36,594 bases of DNA. Source: an uncultured Pseudomonadota bacterium (GTDB taxonomy: Bacteria > Pseudomonadota > Alphaproteobacteria > RF32 > CAG-239). Every line of letters starts with the position of its first letter. The first letter of the stretch is position 1. Under the pieces are notes generated by a model. The model worked only from the letters and a program-made list of their open reading frames with translations, did no database searches and was not told the DNA's origin. The translations under genes and the position numbers were made by a program. The DNA lies in assembly GCA_949295025.1 (NCBI GenBank), contig CASFJK010000007.1, positions 128,402 through 164,995 of the forward strand, written 5' to 3'. Of the stretch, positions 25,201 to 32,177 are shown in pieces.

Positions 25201-25455
25201 AGATGTTGCGTTAGAATACATATAGATCATATTCTTAACGCCGTTGATTTCTTGCTCCAGAGGTGCCGCAACGGTATCAGCCAATACTTCGGCTGTTGCA
25301 CCAGGATATGTTGCCGAAACTTGAATTTCGGTTGGAACGATATTGGGATATTGTTCAACCGGCAAAGCCTTCATAGCAACTAAGCCGGAAAGAACAATAA
25401 TCAAAGAAACAACCGTTGCAAAAATTGGTCTTTCGATAAAAAATTTAGAAAACAT
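22279..25455 (-). CDS. HAE1-family RND efflux pump, AcrB type
   Basis: This inner-membrane proton-driven transporter expels hydrophobic or amphiphilic compounds through a tripartite channel. Its 1058 residues match AcrB length. The N-terminus MFSKFFIERPIFATVVS is canonical. The proton-relay Asp pair is in 'GIVVDDAIIVLENVER' (about residue 405), and the partner Lys in 'GLSAKNAILIVEFA' (about residue 940). Two large periplasmic loops follow helices 1 and 7, including 'SGVSFITLKNW'. The C-terminal tail is basic (RRAEKEGRPKLKRQLR-like). AAGGA lies nine bases before the ATG. The adaptor gene precedes it by 18 bases. No outer-membrane channel gene is present, so a shared TolC-type protein elsewhere is likely. 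Confidence 0.95.
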   Translation of the reverse strand: MFSKFFIERPIFATVVSLIIVLSGLVAMKALPVEQYPNIVPTEIQVSATYPGATAEVLADTVAAPLEQEINGVKNMIYMYSNATSSGYLTLGVVFDIGTDPDQATIDVNNKVQMATPKLPSEVTKQGVTVEEKSNSILQVIAMRSTTDQYDTVYVSNYALLNVLDEIKRIKGVGSASLFASQDYSMRIWLSPDKLADHNLTPQDVITAVQEQNSQYAAGQFGQEPMEEIQPYTYSVNTKGRLVDAKEFGNIILSTDEDGAMLRLKDVARIELGAQDYSVSSRFNGEPAVAFAVYLQSGANALETAEAVKTKMEELAKSFPQGITYDIPYDTTLFVNVSIEEVIHTFFEAVVLVIAVVYLFLQNFRATLIPILAVPVSIIGAFAGMYILGFSINLLTLFGLILAIGIVVDDAIIVLENVERIMSEEGLSPKEAAIKAMEEVSGPVVAVALVLSSVFLPIAFLGGMTGVMYKQFSVTIAVSVLISALVALTLTPSLCALIIKKTHGKKEPMAFFKWFNVFFEKVTAWYIHGVEFFLKWRKLAILSFVGLIFAIIGMFKIIPTALVPNEDMGNLLMAYNMPEASSLPRTEKFSSKIADMIRSNPNVSDVLTVNGFNMLSSSQNTYSGVSFITLKNWNQRLEEDQSAEALAKTFTGIGMSQPQGIAFAFNLPPIMGMSTTGGFEAYIQNKTGKSSRELMAKTQEFLNAANKRPELSNITTTFSVSTPQYTIDLDREKAMVLNVPINSIYAVLQSTFGSLYINDFTYMGRNFRVTLQSESKFRRTPDDLRYVYVKSSKGDLVPLSTLIHVKRVTGPELVNRFNIFPAAKVMGDPAEGYSSGQAIKAMEEVAEQVLGDEYSLSWIGSAFQEKLAGGASTMAFAFGVIMIFLILSAQYEKWSLPIVVILSVPFGVFGALLATWMRGIQNDLYFQVGLVTLIGLSAKNAILIVEFAVMKVHEGLTYAQAAIEAAKLRFRPIVMTSLAFTFGVLPLAISTGAGAASRHSIGTGMIGGMIMSTFVATLFVPMMFAIIGEVFDEENIKLRKINKRAEKEGRPKLKRQLR

Positions 25456-25473
25456 CGGTATTATCCTTTATTT

Positions 25474-26646
25474 TTAATCTTCCACTTGGGCGTCTTTTTC
25501 CAAGTTATCATCGGTTGTCACTTCAGGAGTAACGGTCATACCGGGACGAATTTTCATCAAATTGCTGATAATAATTTTATCGCCTTTTTTCAAACCTGTA
25601 TCAACGATCCAACCGCCGTTTTCAGTAGACAAGCCGGTATTAATGCTGACCATTTCCACAATATTTTGCGGATTAACACGATATACATAAGCGCCATTTG
25701 CACCTTGCATAACGGCATCTTGCGGCACAATCAATGCATCCAAGCGAGTCAATCCTTCCATAACCAACCGCAAAAATTGTCCCGGACGAATTATTTTATC
25801 AGGATTCGGGAAAACGGCACGCAATTTAACCGTACCTGTTGAAGTATCAATCGTCGGATTAATAAAATTGATTTGTCCGTTATATTTATATGTCTGTCCA
25901 TCACCGAGTTTTACTTTAGCATGAATAGAGCTATCATTATACGGATTTTGAATTTTTCCGCTTTCAACCATATTGGTCAAAGCCATTACCTCATTTTCTG
26001 AGGCAGAAAAGATAACATAAATCGGGTCAACTTGAGTCAAATGAGTGAGCAAACCGGCATCACCCGAGGTTGAAATGAGGCTTCCTTCCGATTGCACTTC
26101 CATACTGGTCAAACCGCTAATTGGCGCAGTAACTGTTGTATAGTCCAGATTAAGTTGAGCGCCCTCCACTTCAGCTTGAGCCAACTCTTTATTAGCCATC
26201 AAAGCATCATAATTAGCTTGAGCATCATCTTTAGCTTTTTCACTGGCATAACCTTGCTTAAAGAGTTTCAAAGTTCTTTCTAATTGGATTTTTGCATTTT
26301 TAACTTCTGCTTCAGCCTGAGCCAAACGAGCTTGGGCTTGATCTAACGCAACTTTATAAGGTTTGGGGTCAATTTGAAAAAGAACACTACCCTCTTCCAC
26401 ATGAGAACCTTCCACATAGTTACGTTTAAGCAAAATTCCACCAACTTGAGCACGAACCTGAGTCTCTTTTGAACCTTGTGCTCTAGCGGCAAATTCAAAA
26501 CTCAAAGGCACATTTTGCGGTTCCACTTCAATAACCGAAACCTTCGGAGCCTGCATGGCTTGCTGATTTTGTGATTTTTCTTGCTTACAACCGGCCAAAA
26601 CCAAAAGCATGGTTGCCAGAGTCAAAAACTTCTTATTAAACAACAT
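25474..26646 (-). CDS. RND pump periplasmic adaptor lipoprotein, AcrA type
   Basis: A 390-residue adaptor that bridges the AcrB-type pump to the outer-membrane channel. The signal peptide ends in lipobox LAGC with the lipidated Cys at residue 20. The lipoyl half-motifs are 'RAQVGGILLKRNYVEGSHVEEG' and, after a coiled-coil hairpin of about 80 residues, 'DYTTVTAPISGLTS'. The beta-barrel section includes 'GTVKLRAVFPNPDKIIRPGQFLRLVM'. The start at 26646 has GAGG six bases upstream and begins the signal peptide; the in-frame ATG four codons earlier is less suitable. The C-terminus is acidic. The gene heads a two-gene operon with the pump. Confidence 0.93.
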   Translation of the reverse strand: MLFNKKFLTLATMLLVLAGCKQEKSQNQQAMQAPKVSVIEVEPQNVPLSFEFAARAQGSKETQVRAQVGGILLKRNYVEGSHVEEGSVLFQIDPKPYKVALDQAQARLAQAEAEVKNAKIQLERTLKLFKQGYASEKAKDDAQANYDALMANKELAQAEVEGAQLNLDYTTVTAPISGLTSMEVQSEGSLISTSGDAGLLTHLTQVDPIYVIFSASENEVMALTNMVESGKIQNPYNDSSIHAKVKLGDGQTYKYNGQINFINPTIDTSTGTVKLRAVFPNPDKIIRPGQFLRLVMEGLTRLDALIVPQDAVMQGANGAYVYRVNPQNIVEMVSINTGLSTENGGWIVDTGLKKGDKIIISNLMKIRPGMTVTPEVTTDDNLEKDAQVED

Positions 26647-26708
26647 ATTAATCCTCATTATTTCAGAAACAACTGTAAATAAATGTAATCCATTTTTCGG
26701 AAATATCT

Positions 26709-26734
26709 ACTCTTTTATAAAAGATTTCAAGAGT
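26709..26734. promoter_or_regulatory. perfect palindrome upstream of the AcrAB-type operon
   Basis: TCTTTTATAAAAGA (26711-26724) is a perfect 14-base palindrome. A wider imperfect pair ACTCTT / AAGAGT flanks it at 26709-26714 and 26729-26734. It lies 65-90 bases before the adaptor start codon, where a repressor could act. No regulator gene is adjacent. Confidence 0.35.
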
Positions 26735-26766
26735 TTTTATTAACTCAAACGAATGTATATAAATAT

Positions 26767-26791
26767 AAAAAAAGCCCTCATTCGAGGGCTT
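26767..26791 (-). terminator. elbB terminator
   Basis: On the minus strand AAGCCCTC and GAGGGCTT form an 8-bp stem with a four-base loop, followed by a T run (A run 26767-26773 on the plus strand). Confidence 0.85.
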
Positions 26792-26798
26792 AAAGAAA

Positions 26799-27476
26799 TT
26801 AAATCAAATCCAAGACAGCTTCAACGAGATTATGCGTTCCTTCAGCCACTTGTTTGATAGAGTTAGCAAGCATGTAACATGGTGTGGTTACAATCTTGTG
26901 CTCTTCATCTACACAAACTTCGGTAGCAGCTTTATTTTCGTGTTCAGCACCCATTTTTTTCAAACCGGCAGCAACTTTTGTATCATTACCAATGGTCAGT
27001 TTGACATGATGTTTACCCAACACGCGCGCAATCACGGTTGGGGCAATGCACATTGCTCCGATAACGATTCCTTCATCATAGCTTTCTTCCAAAGCACGAC
27101 GCACTTCGTGATTAATTTCACAATCAGCACCTTTGATGGCAAAGTCACTCAAGTTGAGAGCGGCACCAAAACCACCTGGGAAAATAATGGCATCGTAATC
27201 TTTGGCTTTGAATGCTTGCAGGTCCTTAATTTGTCCACGAGCAATACGTGCCGATTCGGCTAACACATTACGATTATCCTCATCTCCGGCAATGGCTGTG
27301 GCATGACCGGTGAAGTGGTCTATAGTGCGGGCTTGCCAAGTATTTGGTGCAAAGCATTGATATTCGGCACCTTGTTGGTCAATAGCCAACATGGTCAAAA
27401 CGGCTTCATGGATTTCACTTCCGTCAAAAACGCCGCATCCGGCAAGAACAATGGCAATTTGAGGTCGCTCAGACAT
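26799..27476 (-). CDS. elbB: ElbB-type glyoxalase / DJ-1 superfamily protein
   Basis: A 225-residue cytoplasmic member of the class I amidotransferase-like DJ-1/PfpI superfamily. It aligns along its length with E. coli ElbB: 'LAGCGVFDGSEIHEAVLTMLAI', 'FPGGFGAALNLSDFA', 'GAMCIAPTVIARVLG' with the nucleophile-elbow Cys, 'LTIGND', 'MGAEHENK' and 'HKIVTTPCYMLAN'. ElbB has been described as having glyoxalase activity on small dicarbonyls, with an older suggested role in isoprenoid metabolism. AAAGGA precedes the start by about eight bases. It is transcribed alone, divergent from the M16 protease gene and ending in its own terminator. Confidence 0.93.
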   Translation of the reverse strand: MSERPQIAIVLAGCGVFDGSEIHEAVLTMLAIDQQGAEYQCFAPNTWQARTIDHFTGHATAIAGDEDNRNVLAESARIARGQIKDLQAFKAKDYDAIIFPGGFGAALNLSDFAIKGADCEINHEVRRALEESYDEGIVIGAMCIAPTVIARVLGKHHVKLTIGNDTKVAAGLKKMGAEHENKAATEVCVDEEHKIVTTPCYMLANSIKQVAEGTHNLVEAVLDLI

Positions 27477-27503
27477 AATATTTTCCTTTCTTTTCTTGCG
27501 TAA

Positions 27504-27534
27504 TTAATTTATTAAGAAATATATAATAAATTAA
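27504..27534. promoter_or_regulatory. 11-bp perfect inverted repeat between divergent elbB and the M16 protease gene
   Basis: TTAATTTATTA (27504-27514) and TAATAAATTAA (27524-27534) are exact reverse complements around nine bases. The repeat is made only of A and T, so chance is a real possibility. Its position midway between the two divergent start codons suits an operator or overlapping -10 elements. Confidence 0.35.
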
Positions 27535-27577
27535 CTCAAAATAACAAGAACAAATTAGATAAGTAAGGCAATAAAAA

Positions 27578-28846
27578 ATGCAATGGCAAATGACCACCTT
27601 AAAAAACGGTTTGAGAATAATCACTTCCACACGCACCAATCTTGAAAGTGTGTCTTTAGGTGTGTGGGTAAAAACCGGTGCAGCTTATGAACAAGAAGCC
27701 ATGAACGGCATCTCTCACTTTTTTGAACACACCTGCTTTAAGGGTACAAAAAAGCGCAACGCACTACAAATTTCCGAAGAGATTGAAGATGTCGGCGGAC
27801 AAATGAATGCTTATACCTCGCGCGAGTTCACTGCCTATTATGCCAAAATGCTCAAAGCCGATGCTGAGTTGGCCGCCGATGTGATTGCCGACATTTTGTT
27901 AAATGCCACCTTCCCTGAAGAAGAACTGGTCAAAGAAAGAGAAGTTGTGGTACAAGAAATCAAACAAACCATTGATGCTCCTGATGACATCATTTTTGAC
28001 TACTTTCAAGAAGCCGCTTTCCCGAACCAAGCTTTGGGACGCACCATATTGGGTCCGGCAGAAAAAGTCAGAAGCTTTAATGGTGATACATTGCGCAAAT
28101 ACATTTCCACCAACTATGCCGGTGAGAATATGATTGCCTGCGCCGTCGGCAACATTGAGCATGATGCCTTTGTTAAAATGATGGAACAACGCATGAGCTC
28201 TTTGCAGCCCAAAACTTTTTTCACTCCGGAAAAACAAAAATATCAAGGCGGCTTTTTCATTGAAAAAAGAGACATTGAACAAGCCCATGTTCTGCTTGGT
28301 TTTGAAGCCACAAAATACGAGAGCAAAAGCTACTATCCGACCGTGATTTTATCCACGTTATTAGGTGGTGGCATGGCTTCTCGTTTGTTCCAAGAAATCA
28401 GAGAAAAAAGAGGCTTGGTTTATACGGTATATTCTTTTGCCAATGCCCACACCCAAACCGGTCTGTTTGGTATCTATGCCGGAACCGGCAAGAAAGAGCT
28501 AGAAGAATTGATGCCCGTTGTTGCAACAGAGGTTAACAAAGTCTGCCAAGAAAAAGTGACCGAAAAAGAACTTCAACGTGCCAAAGTTCAGCTCAAAGCC
28601 AGCATGTTGATGGGCTTGGAAAGTTGCTCTTCTTCTGCCGAGGTTTTGGCGCGCCAAATGCTCATTTTCAACCGCATTATTCCGGTAGAAGAAATGGTAG
28701 AGATGATTGAACAAGTATCTTTGGATGATATTCAAAACACCGCTTGCAAAATCTTTTCTTCCACCCCGACTTACACACTTTTGGGCTCTATTGATAAATA
28801 TATGCCCTATGATGAATTATGCCAATCCATAAAGGTAAAAGCATGA
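27578..28846 (+). CDS. M16-family zinc metallopeptidase
   Basis: A 422-residue peptidase of the pitrilysin/mitochondrial processing peptidase family. The inverted zinc motif HFFEH (H47, E50, H51) follows 'MNGISHFFEH'. The third ligand is within 'ELVKEREVVVQEIKQ' about 75 residues later. The second domain shows 'ILSTLLGGGMASRLFQEIREKRGLVYTVYSF', the glycine-rich substrate-binding region. It has no signal peptide and resembles the alphaproteobacterial processing-protease homologues. The stop codon overlaps the ispH start (ATGA at 28843-28846), so the two are translationally coupled. The ribosome site is modest (AAGG about ten bases upstream). Confidence 0.95.
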   Translation: MQWQMTTLKNGLRIITSTRTNLESVSLGVWVKTGAAYEQEAMNGISHFFEHTCFKGTKKRNALQISEEIEDVGGQMNAYTSREFTAYYAKMLKADAELAADVIADILLNATFPEEELVKEREVVVQEIKQTIDAPDDIIFDYFQEAAFPNQALGRTILGPAEKVRSFNGDTLRKYISTNYAGENMIACAVGNIEHDAFVKMMEQRMSSLQPKTFFTPEKQKYQGGFFIEKRDIEQAHVLLGFEATKYESKSYYPTVILSTLLGGGMASRLFQEIREKRGLVYTVYSFANAHTQTGLFGIYAGTGKKELEELMPVVATEVNKVCQEKVTEKELQRAKVQLKASMLMGLESCSSSAEVLARQMLIFNRIIPVEEMVEMIEQVSLDDIQNTACKIFSSTPTYTLLGSIDKYMPYDELCQSIKVKA

Positions 28847-29775
28847 GTGAGAATTTGACTGTTTATATTGCCGAACCGCGCGGTTTTTGTGCCGGTGTCA
28901 GAAGAGCCATAGAGATTGTCGAGCAAGCCCTAAGAGATTATGGCGCACCGGTTTATGTCCGCCACGAGATCGTCCATAACAAACATGTGATAGAAGATTT
29001 GAAAAACAAAGGCGTGATTTTAATTGATGAATTGTCACAAATGCAAGATAAAACCCGCCCGCTCATTTTCTCCGCCCACGGCGTTCCGCAAAGCGTGGTT
29101 GATGAAACCATAAAGCTCGGCATTAAGACAATTGATGCCACCTGCCCTCTGGTTGCCAAGGTGCATAACCAAATCAAAAAACTATACAATGAAGATATGG
29201 AAATCATCGTTATCGGCAAAAAAAATCATGTCGAAATCATTGGCACTGTCGGACAAATTCCAAATGATAGCAAACTGCATATAATCAATTCTAAAGAAGA
29301 TATTGAAGCTTTGAATATCAACCCTGAAAGCAAAGTCGGCTTTGTCACACAAACCACCCTTTCTGTTGATGATACCAAAGAGATTGTGTCTGCATTGAAA
29401 GAAAAATTTCCAACCATTTCCGCCATGCGCAAAGATGACATTTGCTTTGCCACCACCAACCGCCAAAAGGCCGTCAAAGAAATGGCAAAACTTGCAGATT
29501 TGATAATTGTCATCGGCTCTAAAAATTCTTCCAACTCTAAACAGCTCAAAGAAGTGGCATTAAAAAACGGCGCCAAAGATGCTGTATTGATTGATGATGC
29601 TTCAGAGCTTGACTGGGATTTGTTAAAAGAATATCAAACTGTAGGTATCACCGCCGGAGCCTCTGCACCGGAATATCTGGTGCAAGATTTACTCTACCAA
29701 TTAAAGTCACATTATGATAATATTAAGATTATGGATGTAAAAGTAGAGTATGAAAAGGTAAATTTCAAACTCTGA
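28843..29775 (+). CDS. ispH: 4-hydroxy-3-methylbut-2-enyl diphosphate reductase
   Basis: IspH performs the last step of the methylerythritol phosphate pathway, making isopentenyl and dimethylallyl diphosphate. The 310-residue protein has the three iron-sulfur cluster Cys residues: C16 in 'PRGFCAGVRRAI', C101 in 'DATCPLV' and C201 in 'DDICFATTNRQ'. Substrate-binding segments 'EIVHNKHVI' (H45), 'FSAHGVP' and 'VTQTTLS' are intact. The start at 28843 is set by the ATGA overlap with the protease gene and AAAGG just upstream. ispH close to rnhA is familiar in Alphaproteobacteria, often with thrB between them; here the AlbA_2 gene occupies that place. Confidence 0.97.
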   Translation: MSENLTVYIAEPRGFCAGVRRAIEIVEQALRDYGAPVYVRHEIVHNKHVIEDLKNKGVILIDELSQMQDKTRPLIFSAHGVPQSVVDETIKLGIKTIDATCPLVAKVHNQIKKLYNEDMEIIVIGKKNHVEIIGTVGQIPNDSKLHIINSKEDIEALNINPESKVGFVTQTTLSVDDTKEIVSALKEKFPTISAMRKDDICFATTNRQKAVKEMAKLADLIIVIGSKNSSNSKQLKEVALKNGAKDAVLIDDASELDWDLLKEYQTVGITAGASAPEYLVQDLLYQLKSHYDNIKIMDVKVEYEKVNFKL

Positions 29776-29793
29776 CAAAGCGGGAGAAGAACC

Positions 29794-30861
29794 ATGTCAC
29801 GCGCAGAAGACATTTTTCAAAAGCTCATCTATTTCGGGGAAGATGCCATTGATGAATTTATCATCAACCAACAAACCGAAGAGCTTTTTTTGGACTTCAA
29901 GCAAGCCGTATCTGTCGGCAAAAACTTTGTTACCCTGCATAGAGATGACCGCAAAAACCTCTCCAAAGCCATTTCCGGTTTTGGCAACTCGGAAGGCGGC
30001 GTCATTATCTGGGGGGTTGAATGTTCGCGTGATAATGAAATCGGCGATGTTGCCAAAGCCAAAGTCAAGGTCAAAAACGTACACCGCTTTTTAAGCTGGC
30101 TGGAAAATGCCATTTCCGGCTGCACCATTCCCAGCCACAACAAAGTCAGAAACCACATCATCAGTTGTGATAAAAACGGCGATGGTTTTATTGCCACCTA
30201 TATTCCAAAATCAGATTTGGCTCCTTTAATGTCCACGACTAACGGCGCCATTTACATCCGCTCCGGCTCCAATAACGTGCCAGCGCCTTATTCGGTTATA
30301 GCCGGAATGTTTGGAAAGCGTCCGCAACCCAATGTAGAATTGATTTTGGCCGATAAGCAAATCAAAGTTTTGGATAATGCTGATGAAGATTTGATTTATC
30401 CGCTGAATATGAAAAACCCGCCCAAGAAATATGTCAAAATCAGCTTTGCCATTCATGCCGAAAACGTTAGTAATGTCATTGCACGAGAGATTTATTTAAC
30501 TTGCCGCACAGTAAGCACGGGAAGTGAATATAACAAAATTCGTTTTACCAATTTAAACCAAATGGACTCAATCCCAGGCATTGAAAATCAGCTCAACTTG
30601 ATAACCAAACCGGAGTTAAGACTTCCGCCCCGAGGCATTTTCAAATTCTGTAACGTGGATATTATCCTTTCTCCTTTTGCCGAAGATGATTTAGTGCTGG
30701 ATGGTGTGATTGGTGCCGATGAATGCGCTCCCAAAGACTTCGACGTGCATATTGCCAAAAACAATCTGCGTTCTTTTGTTGCCAAGGCTTTGAGAAACAG
30801 TAAAAACCCCGACAAATTGTTGAACGAATTTTTCTCAGAATTTTTAATTAATATGGAATAG
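29794..30861 (+). CDS. AlbA_2 (Schlafen-type) domain protein
   Basis: A 355-residue cytoplasmic protein whose first 160 residues match the AlbA_2 putative nucleic-acid-binding/ATPase domain. It has 'ELFLDFKQAVS' (acidic-hydrophobic-Phe-Lys motif), 'DRKNLSKAISGFGNSEGGVIIWGVE' (the A/G-F-x-N-x-x-G-G motif) and 'YIPKSDLAPLMSTTNGAIYIRSGS' (the conserved R-x-G-S). The remaining 190 residues look like a beta-rich domain, with no recognisable winged-helix effector. Some AlbA_2/Schlafen proteins are nucleases or take part in phage defence; a role here is not shown. GGGAGAAG supports the start. The gene lies 18 bases after ispH and 7 bases before rnhA, so it belongs to their operon. Confidence 0.85.
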   Translation: MSRAEDIFQKLIYFGEDAIDEFIINQQTEELFLDFKQAVSVGKNFVTLHRDDRKNLSKAISGFGNSEGGVIIWGVECSRDNEIGDVAKAKVKVKNVHRFLSWLENAISGCTIPSHNKVRNHIISCDKNGDGFIATYIPKSDLAPLMSTTNGAIYIRSGSNNVPAPYSVIAGMFGKRPQPNVELILADKQIKVLDNADEDLIYPLNMKNPPKKYVKISFAIHAENVSNVIAREIYLTCRTVSTGSEYNKIRFTNLNQMDSIPGIENQLNLITKPELRLPPRGIFKFCNVDIILSPFAEDDLVLDGVIGADECAPKDFDVHIAKNNLRSFVAKALRNSKNPDKLLNEFFSEFLINME

Positions 30862-30868
30862 ATAAGAG

Positions 30869-31315
30869 ATGACGGCTATTGAAATTTTTACCGACGGAGC
30901 TTGTTCCGGCAACCCCGGAGCCGGTGGCTGGGGCGTTATTTTGCGCTGTGGTGAAACCGAAAAAGAATTAAGTGGTGGCGAAGCACAAACCACCAACAAC
31001 CGCATGGAATTAACCGCCGTTATTGAGGCTCTCAAAGCCTTAAAAAGAGAGTGTGAAATCACGCTTTATACCGACAGCCGCTATGTGATGGACGGCGTCA
31101 ATGAGTGGATGCCGAACTGGAAGAAAAACGGCTGGCGCACCACCAATAAAAAATCTGCCGTCAAAAATTTGGAACTCTGGCAAGAGCTGGATAGTTTGTT
31201 GCCCAAGCACAAAATCAAATGGGTTTGGGTTAAAGGCCATAACGGACATCCTGAAAACGAGCGCGTGGATAAACTCGCCCGCGATTCCGCCAAAAGCTTT
31301 TTAGAAAAAGATTAA
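30869..31315 (+). CDS. rnhA: ribonuclease HI
   Basis: RNase HI degrades the RNA strand of RNA-DNA hybrids. The 148 residues match the bacterial type I enzyme. The catalytic acidic residues are visible: D9 in '[12 protein letters not shown]', E47 in 'NNRMELTAV', D69 in 'LYTDSRYV' and the Asp of '[11 protein letters not shown]' near the end. The conserved His in '[11 protein letters not shown]' is also present. Its stop codon overlaps the stop of the convergent small membrane-protein gene by four bases. It is the last gene of the protease-ispH-AlbA_2-rnhA unit. Confidence 0.96.
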   Translation: MTAIEIFTDGACSGNPGAGGWGVILRCGETEKELSGGEAQTTNNRMELTAVIEALKALKRECEITLYTDSRYVMDGVNEWMPNWKKNGWRTTNKKSAVKNLELWQELDSLLPKHKIKWVWVKGHNGHPENERVDKLARDSAKSFLEKD

Positions 31316-31575
31316 AACTCATAAATATAAATCAAAACCAAATTGATAATAGTCACAACCGCCATCAGAACCGGCTCTTCACGAACGCTGGCAATTCTTT
31401 TTTGCTCATAAGAATAAAAATAGATAAAAAAGCTATAAATCGTCACCCACAAAGGATAAGACAATAAATTCCAGACAACAAAGAAATTCAAGAGTGATAT
31501 TGAAGCATAAGCAACAAAAGAAAATAATCCCATTCCAATGGTTTTTATTGTCCGAATATAATCTTCTGCCTGCAT
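31312..31575 (-). CDS. small membrane protein of unknown function
   Basis: An 87-residue protein with two to three hydrophobic segments ('[21 protein letters not shown]', '[20 protein letters not shown]', '[19 protein letters not shown]'). A basic/acidic stretch ([11 protein letters not shown]) separates the second and third. GGTGAG lies about nine bases before the ATG. I do not recognise it. It overlaps rnhA tail to tail by four bases, and there is no separate terminator. Confidence 0.6.
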   Translation of the reverse strand: MQAEDYIRTIKTIGMGLFSFVAYASISLLNFFVVWNLLSYPLWVTIYSFFIYFYSYEQKRIASVREEPVLMAVVTIINLVLIYIYEF

Positions 31576-31711
31576 ATCTCAAACTCACCTATTATCGTAA
31601 ATATGCTTGATTATAATTAAAACAATCGCACCAATCAAGTTTTCTCTTTAACATACAAAACATTTTTTGACAAAATTGTCTATTTTTATACTTACTCTAC
31701 CCCTCATTTTG

Positions 31712-31720
31712 TGATATAAA
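31712..31720 (+). promoter_or_regulatory. extended -10 element upstream of the 31762 gene
   Basis: TGATATAAA (TG, one base, TATAAA) within TGTGATATAAA, the same block as at 17939-17948. The -35 region is poor. An alternative TTGACA lies further upstream (about 31667), overlapping a GACAA/TTGTC dyad. Transcript start near 31727. Confidence 0.45.
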
Positions 31721-31761
31721 CTTAGGCAGAAAAAATATTACTAACTAAAACAATAAACATT

Positions 31762-32121
31762 ATGGACAAGAAAATTATTATTAAAAGAGTGAAAGAAATC
31801 ATGCACGAAGTATGGATGTGGTTTCGTTTTTTATTTTTACAAACATTAGGTATTGGTGCGATGTTGGTATGCTATTATATTCCTGAAATATGGACACACA
31901 TCGCTGAAATATGGCGTGAAAGCAACTTGCTCTTTGTTCCTGATTTAAGTAGGGCTCTTGGAACAGGAATAATAGGCATCCTCGGAACAATAGGCGCTAT
32001 AGCTTTTGTAATAATCTTTGTAATGGAGATCATATACATAATAAAAAAAGTATATGCCTACTTCTTTCAAAAAGATAGGTATGCGTTATGGGATATACTC
32101 AGAACTCTTGTTTATGAGTAA
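31762..32121 (+). CDS. small two-helix membrane protein of unknown function
   Basis: A 119-residue protein with two membrane helices (about residues 22-42 and 70-95) and amphipathic cytoplasmic ends rich in Lys and Arg. The sequence between the helices ('IPEIWTHIAEIWRESNLLFVPDLSRAL') may lie along the membrane surface. I do not recognise the family. The start is TTATGGA after an A/T-rich leader without a Shine-Dalgarno sequence, as in the other genes of that class, and its -10 region matches the promoter at 17943. It is transcribed alone and ends at a bidirectional terminator. Confidence 0.65.
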   Translation: MDKKIIIKRVKEIMHEVWMWFRFLFLQTLGIGAMLVCYYIPEIWTHIAEIWRESNLLFVPDLSRALGTGIIGILGTIGAIAFVIIFVMEIIYIIKKVYAYFFQKDRYALWDILRTLVYE

Positions 32122-32135
32122 TCCCTAACCACAAC

Positions 32136-32172
32136 AAAAAAACTCACCTTCCACTTGGAAGATGAGTTTTTT
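32136..32172. terminator. bidirectional terminator between the 31762 gene and dsbD
   Basis: AACTCACCTTCC and GGAAGATGAGTT form a stem with one C-A mismatch on the plus strand (a G-T pair on the minus strand). A and T runs flank it. Confidence 0.8.
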
Positions 32173-32177
32173 GTTTT

